In this document: in pieces, positions 33,879 to 42,325 of the stretch
How the letters are laid out: every line of letters starts with the position of its first letter
Position numbering within the stretch: the stretch's first letter is position 1
Assembly: GCF_001403875.1 (NCBI RefSeq)
Contig: NZ_LN884299.1
Coordinates: forward strand, 3,871,674 to 3,935,673
Direction: 5' to 3'
Origin: Paenibacillus ihumii
GTDB taxonomy: Bacteria; Bacillota; Bacilli; Paenibacillales; Paenibacillaceae
DNA: 64,000 bases
Position numbers and translations under genes: made by a program
The notes under the pieces: generated by a model
Told to the model about the DNA's origin: nothing
The model's input: the letters and a program-made list of their open reading frames with translations, nothing else
Databases searched by the model: none

Positions 33879-35213
33879 ATGAGAACACTTCGTATTCGTT
33901 CGTTTACTATACTGCTTTTCTTCTTCTTAATGTTAGTGCCGTGGATCTTTTATGTGACAACACACTTCATAGAGACAAAAACGCTCAGCTTCGCAAAAAA
34001 CGGAGCTCAAGCCGAGATTCTGCAAGGACAATGGATCGAGAAGATCGTACAGCTGATCGAAACCAATTCGAACAAATGGAGGGATCCGAATTGGCAAAAC
34101 CAATTGCATCATGAGTTGCAACAAGCGAAAATGGAAGCGGCTATTCTATCTGCATCAGATCAAGAAATTTACCGTTCTAATCCACAGAGCCATGGCATAT
34201 TGCCTTCTACCGAACGGTTCTCCATTATAGAGGACGGGCATTTGCTCGGAAAGGTCATTATTTATCTTCCGAAGTCAAATGCGGCTAAGTTCATTTCGAT
34301 ATTTACCGGGCTATTGTTAGCTTTTTTTATTGTCGGTGTTGAAATGCGAAGGTTTCTTCTTAAGCCTCTCGAAAAGATGAGCTTTGCAGCCAGAAAAGTC
34401 GCTGCAGGAGATTGGGACGTAGAGTTGCCTGGATCCTATATCACCGAAATCTCTGAGGTACGCGATGCATTCGAAATGATGGTGAATGGAATGCAAAAAG
34501 CTTTTCAAAAACAAGCGGAATTGGAAGAAGAGCGCCGATTCGTCATTACAGCTGTCGCTCATGATTTGCGTACCCCATTGTTCGCTTTACGAGGTTACTT
34601 GGATGGTCTGGAACAAGGCATTGCCCAATCCCCGGATAAAATAACCAAATATTTGGCCGTTTGTAAGGAAAAATCGGCGCAATTGGACCGGTTGGTAGAG
34701 GACCTGTTCACATTTACAAAGATGGAGCATGTGCAGATGGATCTTCATCATCAGAAGATTGATATTAAATTCATCATCCTGAAATCGATTGACAGTTTAA
34801 GTCCGCTAGCTCGCCAAAAGAACCTCTCGATTTCGACCCATATTGAAGACGACTGCTTCATTAACGGTGATGTGCATTTATTGGAACGAGCGATGAACAA
34901 TTTGTTGGATAATGCCGTCAGACACACACCCTCGTATGGTGAAATTGTTGTTCAATGTTATAAAGAAGGTAACAAAATAAAGTTTATGATCCGTGATACC
35001 GGCCCGGGCTTCTCCTCGGAAGAACTACATCGAGTTTTTGAACCTCTATATCGTGGTGAAGCATCTAGAAATCGTTCAACTGGAGGTAGCGGATTAGGGC
35101 TGACCATTTCACAACGAATTGTAAGGCTTCACGGAGGTGAGCTCTCCGCAGGCAACCATTCGGAAGGCGGAGCGCTGCTAACGGGTTGGATACCTGTAAC
35201 TAACCCAGGCTAA
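33879..35213 (+). CDS. Sensor histidine kinase
   Basis: This 444-residue membrane kinase has an N-terminal helix (ILLFFFLMLVPWIFYVTTHF), an extracellular loop of about 100 residues, a second helix near residues 140-160, a HAMP domain, a HisKA dimerisation domain with H box VAHDLRTPLFALRGYLDG, and an HATPase_c domain with N box NNLLDNAVRH, G1 DTGPGF and G2 GGSGLGL. It pairs with the response regulator one base upstream. The signal is unknown; the extracellular loop has no recognised sensory fold. A hairpin terminator lies 260 bp downstream. Confidence 0.93.
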   Translation: MRTLRIRSFTILLFFFLMLVPWIFYVTTHFIETKTLSFAKNGAQAEILQGQWIEKIVQLIETNSNKWRDPNWQNQLHHELQQAKMEAAILSASDQEIYRSNPQSHGILPSTERFSIIEDGHLLGKVIIYLPKSNAAKFISIFTGLLLAFFIVGVEMRRFLLKPLEKMSFAARKVAAGDWDVELPGSYITEISEVRDAFEMMVNGMQKAFQKQAELEEERRFVITAVAHDLRTPLFALRGYLDGLEQGIAQSPDKITKYLAVCKEKSAQLDRLVEDLFTFTKMEHVQMDLHHQKIDIKFIILKSIDSLSPLARQKNLSISTHIEDDCFINGDVHLLERAMNNLLDNAVRHTPSYGEIVVQCYKEGNKIKFMIRDTGPGFSSEELHRVFEPLYRGEASRNRSTGGSGLGLTISQRIVRLHGGELSAGNHSEGGALLTGWIPVTNPG

Positions 35214-35543
35214 AATCGAAGAACGAACGTTACTGGACAATTTTCCTGATCACAATAAGGAAACATCCCCTGAAGTTCTTTGCTTTGTGGGATAGCGCCA
35301 GCAGATAAAAGGCATACCTCAAATACCCTGATTGAAAAGCCATGATACCAAAAGAATTACAATTAGCCATGGAGCCTCCGTCTTGGACGCAGTTTCCGCT
35401 CATGTTATGATAACTTAATCAACACAAATCATTTCCGAAAGGTTGAGATTTTCCTGCCATCGGTAACGACCATTGCAATGAAGCTCTTGGGAAAAGATCC
35501 TGAGAGCTTTTCATTGTAGATGAACAGAAAAGGAGAAATAAAC
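35214..35543 (+). terminator. Intergenic region with terminator hairpin (35476-35516)
   Basis: The 330-bp gap between the kinase and the CPBP gene holds a hairpin, CAATGAAGCTCT (35476-35487) with AGAGCTTTTCATTG (35503-35516), probably the terminator of the two-component operon. A minus-strand frame of 57 codons (35230-35403) lacks a ribosome binding site and is probably spurious. AAAGGAG at the right end serves the next gene. Confidence 0.55.
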
Positions 35544-36356
35544 ATGATTCGGAAATCAGCATTGATTGTGTATCTGATCATTTCTTTCGGTTGGACATGG
35601 GGGTGTTGGATTTCAGCTTATCGGTGGAGCAGATCGACAGACCATTTTTTACGAACGGATATGACGATTTTTCATCTTGCCGGAAATTTTTCCATTGTTC
35701 AACTGTTATTCGCACTAGGCGTGTTCGGTCCTTTGCTCGGATTCCTTGCGGTCCGTACCCGAGAGGGAGTTATACTGTTCAGACGTCCGGGTCGAGCTGA
35801 TATCCGTTTCGCATTATCTATTCCGATCGTGATCGCAATTCCGATGTTCGTACTCAGCATCCTGCTCAGCAGTTTGGCGGATGCAACATGGCAAGCGGTT
35901 GCGTTATCCGTAATCGGATATTTCATTTCAAATGTGCTGACAAGCGGAACCGAGGAGTTTGGTTGGCGCGGATATCTGTATCCTTATTTGAAGACAAGGG
36001 AACAAGATTTCTGGCACGCTGCATGGAAGGGGGGCTTCATCTGGGCATTATGGCACTATCCGTTGCTCTTTATTTTGTATGTGGACGCGGGGCTGGCTGT
36101 TCTTGTGCCTTCTCTGATTGGATTTACAGCGTCCATCGTCGCCATGAACTATATCACCAATTTTATCTTTGAACGATCAGGCTCCATCCTGCTTGTGATG
36201 GTGTTGCATGCCTTGAACAATACGGTCAGTTTTACTTTGATCAGTCTGTACCCGGAAACACCGTTCACGATTGTGAGCAGTCTGATGGCGTGGGCGGTTG
36301 TCGGATACTTGGAGAAAACATGGACAACTGGCGGCTGGCCGAGGACGAGTGAATGA
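35544..36356 (+). CDS. CPBP family intramembrane metalloprotease
   Basis: The ATG at 35544 follows AAAGGAG by eight bases; an upstream in-frame ATG at 35520 has no site. The 270-residue protein has about eight helices and the CPBP (CAAX protease, bacteriocin-processing) motifs: motif 1 EEFGWRGYLYP, motif 2 around IWALWHYPLLF, and motif 3 HALNNTV. The two glutamates and two histidines are the metal and catalytic residues. Roles in the family range from peptide processing to bacteriocin self-immunity. It stands alone between the two-component genes and a transposase relic. Confidence 0.88.
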   Translation: MIRKSALIVYLIISFGWTWGCWISAYRWSRSTDHFLRTDMTIFHLAGNFSIVQLLFALGVFGPLLGFLAVRTREGVILFRRPGRADIRFALSIPIVIAIPMFVLSILLSSLADATWQAVALSVIGYFISNVLTSGTEEFGWRGYLYPYLKTREQDFWHAAWKGGFIWALWHYPLLFILYVDAGLAVLVPSLIGFTASIVAMNYITNFIFERSGSILLVMVLHALNNTVSFTLISLYPETPFTIVSSLMAWAVVGYLEKTWTTGGWPRTSE

Positions 36357-36452
36357 ACAGATCAATGTAGTGGTAATCTGGCAAGATAACTACTGCATGA
36401 TATCCCGTTTCAGTCATTCGGCGTCCATTTAGCCGTACAGTGGTGAGAGCCA

Positions 36453-36870
36453 CTACCCGCTGCTCGTGTCTGCGATCAGCCAGTTCGCTATCGACTGACG
36501 CGACAGTTTCACCCCTGACCGCATAAACAGTTGTTCCTGACGATAACGGTGCAGCACCCCACGTATTTCTGATTCACCACAATCGATGGCGAGGTCGAGT
36601 GCCCAGACACCATGGGCACAGGTATGAGACAGGTGAGGATTGGCGCGTATCGTTTAAGCAGGGCATGCTGAACATTTCGCTTTTTAGCCGTGCACGACGG
36701 GTCTAGCGTGCAGCAGCGCGATGATGACGATAAAGCTCCTGGATGACCAGCAGTTCTTTGACAGACCTCGTGTCAGCCGAGTTGTCGCCGCTCGCTTTCG
36801 TTGACGAGAGCTGGGCGGCGATTTCTTACGCTTGGATAATTTCGCAGAGCTCATTTTTTCTTGAGCAGTG
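36453..36870 (-). pseudogene. IS66-family transposase (TnpC) relic
   Basis: On the minus strand a frame ends with RYRQEQLFMRSGVKLSRQSI ANWLIADTSSG and stop, the zinc-finger/pre-DDE region typical of IS66 transposases. Upstream, in another frame, stands SIVVNQKYVG, which normally directly precedes RYRQEQ, so at least one frameshift is present near 36560. Further upstream SVKELLVIQELYRHHRAA is still recognisable as coding. The catalytic domain, accessory genes and ends are gone. The stretch is richer in G and C than its neighbours, which suggests a foreign origin. Confidence 0.6.
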
Positions 36871-37048
36871 TGTGAACGAATACTGGTAAGCAGTTTTAAT
36901 TAGTCGAATATAAAAATAAAACCCGGATAAATCTTTGATCGTCTCGATCTGTCCCATCTTGAGCATCTCCCCGTCCCCATAACCTTTCGCTTCTCTCTAT
37001 GAATAGGATACAGGAGTCTTCTGTTGCGGTCTATTCCCCCACGATTTA

Positions 37049-37465
37049 TTGGGGGATTTCTGCTTGTTTTTTCCGGGGATTTCACTTTGCTCTTTCGGGG
37101 TACTTTTAGTCTACATTACACACTCGATTAGCCGGCTGCCCGAAGCGTTGGATCTTCCTGTCGAACCGCGCTTGCACACGAGTTATCTGCCGCAGGAGAT
37201 GATTCGTTTTATTGGTCGTACATGGGAGGGGGCGCCTCTTGAGGAGCATCATCTTATTGAATTTTCCCGTTTTTACTACAAAGAGTGGCTTGAGCGGTTG
37301 AATCGGCAAAAACCGCGAATTGAACAAACGAAAAAGGCCTTTCGTGACTCCTCCCTTCAGATGGATGAGATCGACCAAGAGGTAAAACGTTTGGATAACA
37401 AGTGGGAGCACCTTCATTCGTCTGTTGAAGAAAAAAGGGAAACCTTTAAAAAGGTTATGAAATGA
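37049..37465 (+). CDS. Hypothetical protein, possibly truncated
   Basis: The frame encodes up to 138 residues. The first 25 or so are hydrophobic and may be only read-in; the rest is soluble, with FSRFYYKEWLERLNRQKPRI and a charged, heptad-like C-terminus (KRLDNKWEHLHSSVEEKRET) that suggests a coiled coil. I see no ribosome binding site at the first ATG, and no known family. It sits in a stretch of decayed mobile DNA and may be a fragment. Confidence 0.35.
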   Translation: MGDFCLFFPGISLCSFGVLLVYITHSISRLPEALDLPVEPRLHTSYLPQEMIRFIGRTWEGAPLEEHHLIEFSRFYYKEWLERLNRQKPRIEQTKKAFRDSSLQMDEIDQEVKRLDNKWEHLHSSVEEKRETFKKVMK

Positions 37466-37529
37466 AGCAAATTGAACTGCAGATGATCGGAGAAGCCGGA
37501 TCTTGACGGGAGATCAGCTGGGGTTCCAA

Positions 37530-37757
37530 TCACGTGCACGATTCATCGTATAACGGGCACATGGTTTGCGCTTCCGCCCGGACCGCGTCCCTCATCTCGG
37601 CGGGCATGAGCGCTTTCGCTTGTCTTCCATAACCGAGCACAATGGAGCAAGCGGAGTCGAGCGTATGGAACTCGACCTCCTCCTCGACCCATCCATTGGC
37701 AGGCAAAGCTGTGGCAGCCTCCGCAGCCGACCATCCCGTTGGTCGACTACTAATCAT
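37530..37757 (-). pseudogene. C-terminal remnant of a WYL-domain regulator
   Basis: The 75-residue frame (WVEEEVEFHTLDSACSIVLG then YGRQAKALMPAEMRDAVRAE and AQTM) is the C-terminal WCX extension found in YafY-type WYL regulators. The N-terminal helix-turn-helix and the WYL core are absent; the sequence just upstream belongs to the neighbouring methionine aminopeptidase gene. It is therefore a truncated relic. Confidence 0.6.
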
Positions 37758-37758
37758 T

Positions 37759-38505
37759 CTATTGCGCCGTCAGGATTTGTGGACCTTCAGCCGTGATGGC
37801 GATCGTATGCTCGTATTGGGCGGCAAGCTTACGGTCCAGCGTCCGCGCGGTCCAGCCGTCCGGATCGATTGTCATGTAATAGGTGCCTTCGGTGATCATG
37901 GGCTCGATCGTGAACACCATGCCTTCCTTGATGCGGGGGCCTTTGCCGGGATTGCCGATATGCACATAAGTCGGCTCCTCGTGCAGGTCACGACCGATGC
38001 CATGGGCGAGAAGGTCGCGCACGACGCCGAAGCCGTGCGACTCCGCATGCCGCTGGATCGCGCTTGTCACGTCACCGAGCCGATTGCCGGGCTGCGCCTG
38101 CGCGATGCCGAGGTCAAGGCATTCCTTCGTGACGCGCATCAGCTTCTCGGCCGTAGGCGAGATCTTCCCGACCGCATAGCTCCAGGCCGAATCGCCGAGC
38201 CAGCCGTCGAGCTCCGCAACCGTGTCGATCGTCACGATATCGCCTTCCTCAAGTGGCTTATCGCTAGGAAATCCATGCGCGATCACGTCGTTGACGGAGG
38301 CGCACGTCGCATATGGATAGCCCTTGTAGCCCTTCTCGTATGGCTTGGCGCCATGCTTCAAAATAATGTCCTCGAATATGCGATCAATCTCGTTCGTCGT
38401 GATGCCCGGTTTGATGAGCGGGGCGATCGTGCGATGGCATTCGGCCACCACTTGGCATGCCTTGCGGATGGCCTCAATTTCATGCTTGCTTTTTAGGATA
38501 ATCAT
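37759..38505 (-). CDS. map: Type I methionine aminopeptidase
   Basis: The start at 38505 gives 248 residues beginning MIILKSKHEIEAIRKACQVV, the standard length; the longer open frame upstream reads through the TetR gene in another phase. All active-site elements are present: the His in IAHGFPS, metal ligands in DIVTIDT and GDSAWSY, AHGIGRDLHEEP, VFTIEPM and the C-terminal Glu in AQYEHTIAI. It removes N-terminal methionine from nascent proteins. It is co-transcribed with a TetR gene and not with ribosomal genes, so it is probably a second, accessory MetAP as seen in many bacilli. AAGGAG lies 13 bases upstream. Confidence 0.9.
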   Translation of the reverse strand: MIILKSKHEIEAIRKACQVVAECHRTIAPLIKPGITTNEIDRIFEDIILKHGAKPYEKGYKGYPYATCASVNDVIAHGFPSDKPLEEGDIVTIDTVAELDGWLGDSAWSYAVGKISPTAEKLMRVTKECLDLGIAQAQPGNRLGDVTSAIQRHAESHGFGVVRDLLAHGIGRDLHEEPTYVHIGNPGKGPRIKEGMVFTIEPMITEGTYYMTIDPDGWTARTLDRKLAAQYEHTIAITAEGPQILTAQ

Positions 38506-38512
38506 GTTCGTA

Positions 38513-39097
38513 TCAGGACTCCTTCGTAATAGCTTGCATTGCGAGCTGGGCGATTCGATCGACGTCCAACTCGGAAGCGCCCGTATAGTAGCGTAGCCCG
38601 CTGCAGCCGACCAGCACGACAAGCATATGGTCGACGCTGTCGTCTTCGCGCCGGGCGATCGATTGAAGCGGGACGTACAAGCGTTCCATGAATCGTCTCT
38701 TGACGGGGTGCCGATCCTTCTCAGGCAAGCCTGCATAATGTTCCGCCGCCATTTTGTAGACGAGATATGCGCGGGCATCCGACTGCCACAGCCGGAGCAA
38801 CGCCTTGCAATACGTCAACAGTTGACTATCATTCGGGCTTCCGCCTCTGATATTCGCCCATTCTGCCAGGGCTTGCTCGCATCGCTCGAAGCCGCTATCC
38901 AGCACATCTTCGATTAATAAATGTCGGTTGGGGTAATAATGGTATACCGTGCCGTAACCGAGTTTGGCCTCGCGGGCGACGTCGCGAATATCAAAGCTGC
39001 CTCCCGTGCGGAAGTAGGCGTGCGCGGCGGCGTCCAGGATCTGTTCTCTGCGCTGCATGCGGATCAGCTCATTTTGTTCTTTGGTACGGGGGCACAT
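38513..39097 (-). CDS. TetR family regulator upstream of map
   Basis: With the ATG at 39097 (AAGGAGG eleven bases upstream) the protein has 194 residues. The helix-turn-helix is clear (ILDAAAHAYFRTGGSFDIRD, then YGTVYHYYPNRHLLIEDVL). The C-terminal domain is all-alpha with no recognised ligand signature. It ends eight bases before the methionine aminopeptidase start, so the pair is probably one operon under its own control. An upstream extension of the frame to 39157 lacks a site. Confidence 0.85.
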   Translation of the reverse strand: MCPRTKEQNELIRMQRREQILDAAAHAYFRTGGSFDIRDVAREAKLGYGTVYHYYPNRHLLIEDVLDSGFERCEQALAEWANIRGGSPNDSQLLTYCKALLRLWQSDARAYLVYKMAAEHYAGLPEKDRHPVKRRFMERLYVPLQSIARREDDSVDHMLVVLVGCSGLRYYTGASELDVDRIAQLAMQAITKES

Positions 39098-39249
39098 GGA
39101 CGAATGAACCTCCTTGTTTAGACCTGCAAATTTGTCGATGAAAATATAATAAAGCATGGGGCGAGGAGATGCAAATATTCAGGCGACAGTAGCAGCATTA
39201 AGTTCCTCACGGATAACGATCGTTGAACTTTGCTCAGCTGCGAATCTCG

Positions 39250-39289
39250 AAAAGCGAGCCCCATGTAGAGAAAGGGAGCTCGCTTTTTT
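39250..39289 (+). terminator. Hairpin with T-run, plus strand
   Basis: AAAAGCGAGC (39250-39259) pairs with GCTCGCTTTT (39278-39287), followed by more T residues. The gene it once served on the plus strand is not evident. Confidence 0.6.
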
Positions 39290-39345
39290 AAACGATGATT
39301 TTGTCTTTCGTTGTGTCATAAAAGCGAGGCAGCAAGTTGTACAGA

Positions 39346-39467
39346 TTAGGGCGATTTTGGACTCATATTAAAGTCGACCGGCGCAATGCCTTCCGCTCGC
39401 CACACCGTGCCTCTTTTCTCGTACTCGAATAACTGTTCTACAGCATTCGCGATTTGGGGCCCTGATT
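39346..39467 (-). pseudogene. C-terminal stump of a third DJ-1/PfpI gene
   Basis: About 90 bp here are almost identical to the 3' end of the exported PfpI gene at 30215-30310; they encode QIANAVEQLFEYEKRGTVWR AEGIAP and then diverge to VDFNMSPKSP and stop. The homology ends exactly where the inverted repeat of the deleted IS5-type element begins, so the insertion (or its deletion) removed the rest of the gene. Confidence 0.75.
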
Positions 39468-40190
39468 CGGGTTTGCTGAACGATTTTTATCCCGCGCTTC
39501 ATTCAGCAAATTCAGATCGGTCGGATACGCCACATCCGCCGGGGCGCAGGTGGCGTCCACCAACAGTGTCCCTTGATTCGGTTGTTCTGGCGTTTCCGAC
39601 GCCGCGGTGGAATCGATGGCCTCATCGGTCTCAAGTTCGGACGCTTCCGGTGGCGCCGCCGATCACGTTGCTTGGATCGTTGTCATCGTCTCTCATTTCC
39701 TTCGCGCCCTCGGTGGCGATGATCTCGTTCAGCTCGGCCAGCACGTCCGTCAGACGTTTGCGGAAATGCGTCATCATGGAATGGTGGAACGGCGGCTTCA
39801 TGACAAATCCGGGCAAACCGATGAAGTATTGCATATAGGGATTCTCGCTGATCGACGCCAGGGTTTCTCTATCGGTCAACTGCATGCGCTCCTGAATGAT
39901 CAGCGCGCCGAGCCCATCCGCAGGCTGATCGTTTGCTGACCGCGGAAGGTGTCTTTGAAGAAACGACCGTATTTCTGTTCAGCCGCCGCCCACGACACCA
40001 ACTGAGCCAACTGAACCCAGCGATTCCCTTCATCCAGTTTTCCGCCGAAGGGAAGAAAGAAATCGCCAGGCAGGATCAATTGATTGTCGAGGTGTGCTGT
40101 CGTCTTGAACATTTTCATCGCTCCTTCTGCAAGGATTTTGGGCTGTTTTCCGAAGATTCCTTTGCATATGATTTCGACATACAAATCCCG
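39468..40190 (-). mobile_element. Internally deleted IS5-type element
   Basis: Compared with the related element at 57126-58902, this copy has the transposase N-terminus (FKTTAHLDNQLILPGDFFLP), a one-base loss that shifts the frame near 39917 (LRMGSAR instead of LRMGLGAL), and then joins LLNEARD directly to the terminal sequence TAAAAATCGTTCAGCAAA. The whole catalytic DDE half, roughly 900 bp, has been deleted. The right inverted repeat starts at 39468; the left end cannot be recognised and seems truncated. It is non-autonomous. Confidence 0.75.
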
Positions 40191-40358
40191 AATCCCTTGT
40201 GCTTACTCGACCGAACCCCATAATACTGGAGGTACTCTTCTTTTTCAAAGTTCAATATAATTCATTACAGGAATAGCTCCTAACATTTTTTGTTTTAACA
40301 AAAGAGTAAGCGATTACAGTAGGCAACGGAGTTCCTTGATTTTCTTTTATGTTACATA

Positions 40359-41866
40359 ACTCAACTTTTGCACCTAGAAAATCAATGTAAAACCAGTTGT
40401 AGAACGGTCTTACGGTCTGTTGAATAGCCAGCTTGCCAAAATAGAAAAACACCACTTCGTTTGGTAAAGTGAGAGTGTCAAGCCATCACTACCAGACAGA
40501 ACCATCATGATAGACCATCAGCCCGATCTGAATCAACTGCCAAACGAATTAAAGCCTGCTTTTCAAGAACTGAAAGTGATGAAACATCTTCAACAAGCCG
40601 GATTCCGTAAGCGATTTGGCTTTAGCTGTGCTCGGCTATTCCAACTCGTCTTTGTCCTTCTGTTTCACCAGAAGAATTGGTTTCGACTGCTCGAGAGCAG
40701 CAAGGGCGACTCCTTTCCCGGCAAGGATGCCGTCTATCGTTTCCTCAACCATGCAGGCTTTGCCTGGCGTCGTTTTCTGACGTCGCTCAGCGTCGCGACG
40801 GTGCAGAAGGTCAGCGTGCTTACGTCGGCAGATCGGACACCGTCTTCATCGTCGACGATTCCATGTTCGAACGCAACCGCAGCAAAGCCGTTGAGTTGCT
40901 GGCCAGGTTCAAAGATCATGCCACCGGCGCTTATTACAAGGGATTTCGTATGCTCACCCTGGGATGGTCCGACGGCCATACCTTCCTGCCGCTGGACTTC
41001 GCGCTGCTCAGTTCCGGCAAATCTGCCATTAACGGCATGAACGAGAAGATCGACAAACGGACGAACGGGTATAAGCGACGTCAAGAAGCACTCCTGTCGG
41101 CTCCGCAGGTGATTGTATCGATGTTGGATCGCGCGCTTGCCGCCGGAGCCACGGCCTCCTATGTCTTGATGGACAGTTGGTTCACGCACGCGCCCCTCAT
41201 TGGCGAGATCGCCTCCCGCGGGCTCGACGTGATCGGCATGGTCAAGAACGACAATAAGCGTTTCCTTGTTCAAGGCCGGAAGCTGTCGCTCAAAGAACTA
41301 TACACCGCAGCGTCTCCGGTGCAAAGCAAGAAACGAGGCATCCTTCGTTCGATTCGAACCGAGCTTGCCTCCGGCATACCGGTTCACGTGGTATTCGTCC
41401 GTCATCGCACGAAGAAGAACGAATGGCTCGCGGTGCTGACGACGGATCTTTCCCTCTCCGTGGAGGACGTGATCCGTATTTACGGGATCCGCTGGGGCAT
41501 CGAGGTCTTCTTCAAGTGCACCAAGTCGCTGCTTCGTTTGCAGAAGGAGTTTCAAGGCCGCTCCTATGATTTACTGATCAGCCATACGACGATTGTATTC
41601 TCCCGCTATATTTTGCTGGCCTGGCAGCATCGGCAAAGTACGGATGCTCGCTCGTTCGGCGGTCTGTTTTATGTGTTGTGCGACGAAGTTGGCACATTGG
41701 ACTGGGCCATCGCCTTGCAGCAACTGCTCGATCTGATCAACGAAATCACTACGAAAGCAGGAAAAAAGCTTTCGGCTCTGATTCAACGTCAACTCCAGCA
41801 ATGGATTGCAACTTTACCCAGCTACATCAAGGCCTGTTTGCCCATTTCATGCTGCGAAAGTTGAGT
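40359..41866 (+). mobile_element. IS4-family insertion sequence (copy A)
   Basis: A 1508-bp element with imperfect inverted repeats (ACTCAACTTTTGCACC at the left, GCTGCGAAAGTTGAGT at the right) flanked by the 6-bp direct repeat TACATA (40353-40358 and 41867-41872). The same terminal sequence bounds copy B at 45249-48715. The intact target duplication indicates a fairly recent insertion. Confidence 0.85.
40507..41864 (+). pseudogene. IS4-family transposase, frameshifted
   Basis: The N-terminal third (MIDHQPDLNQLPNELKPAFQ ... FPGKDAVYRFLNHAGFAWRR) is in one frame and the remainder in another; the switch lies near 40825, between VQKVSVLTS and GRSDTVFIVDDSMFERNRSK. The catalytic residues of the DDE fold are still present in the second frame: D in IVDDS, D in VLMDSWFTHAP and the E of the IYGIRWGIEVFFK signature. 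Without the frameshift the protein would have about 450 residues. As it stands no full transposase is made, unless by ribosomal slippage. Confidence 0.8.
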
Positions 41867-41942
41867 TACATAACCCTTCCCTCCCATTAAATTTCATAGC
41901 TATCAGAAAAAGATACTGAAGCAATATCATGTTGTCTACTAT

Positions 41943-42194
41943 ATGATGACGATTGAAATCAGAATATGTAACAGAAGAGATCAAAATTATTATGTTACTA
42001 TCTTTTCTGATTCTTATGAAGTCGCTTTTTGCGGATTGGATGCCCGTTACAGAACAAACATTGTCATTAGTTTTGAAAAAGAATATTACGTTACCTCGGG
42101 CAACACCTACAGAGTGGTGACAACAGCCACTATCAAAGAGAGGAACAGAATTTTAGAAACCGCAACTAGCACCTCGGCCCAAGTAAAATACTAA
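41943..42194 (+). CDS. Hypothetical protein, 83 residues
   Basis: The frame encodes a soluble beta-rich protein (NYYVTIFSDSYEVAFCGLDA, YYVTSGNTYRVVTTATIKER) and is followed by a strong plus-strand terminator 88 bp later, which supports it being a real transcript. There is no good ribosome binding site, and the frame is open upstream to the end of the IS4 copy, so it may be the 3' part of a gene truncated by the insertion. The pattern resembles small DUF6147-like secreted proteins, but this is uncertain. Confidence 0.4.
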   Translation: MMTIEIRICNRRDQNYYVTIFSDSYEVAFCGLDARYRTNIVISFEKEYYVTSGNTYRVVTTATIKERNRILETATSTSAQVKY

Positions 42195-42281
42195 CTATTT
42201 ATTTGAACCATTAGAAATAGACAATAGTAGCGGTAGAGACAATAATCGTTTATAATGAAATTATAATCCGAAAGCATCGGT

Positions 42282-42325
42282 CAAAGTAACCTCGGGAGAG
42301 TTTTCCCCGGGGTTACTTTGTTTTT
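42282..42325 (+). terminator. Rho-independent terminator
   Basis: CAAAGTAACC (42282-42291) pairs with GGTTACTTTG (42311-42320), extended by a GC-rich inner stem, followed by TTTTT. Confidence 0.9.

Noticed and set aside
35230..35403. 57-codon minus-strand frame downstream of the kinase
   Set aside because: No ribosome binding site and no recognisable family; it lies in a spacer with a terminator. Kept only as a note in the gap description.
37759..38778. 339-residue version of methionine aminopeptidase
   Set aside because: The N-terminal 91 residues are the TetR gene read in another frame. From 38505 the protein has the usual 248 residues.
40252..40455. 67-codon minus-strand frame spanning the left end of IS4 copy A
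   Set aside because: The frame crosses the inverted repeat, so its N-terminal half is IS sequence. A joined frame on the other side of the IS is too weak to call a gene.
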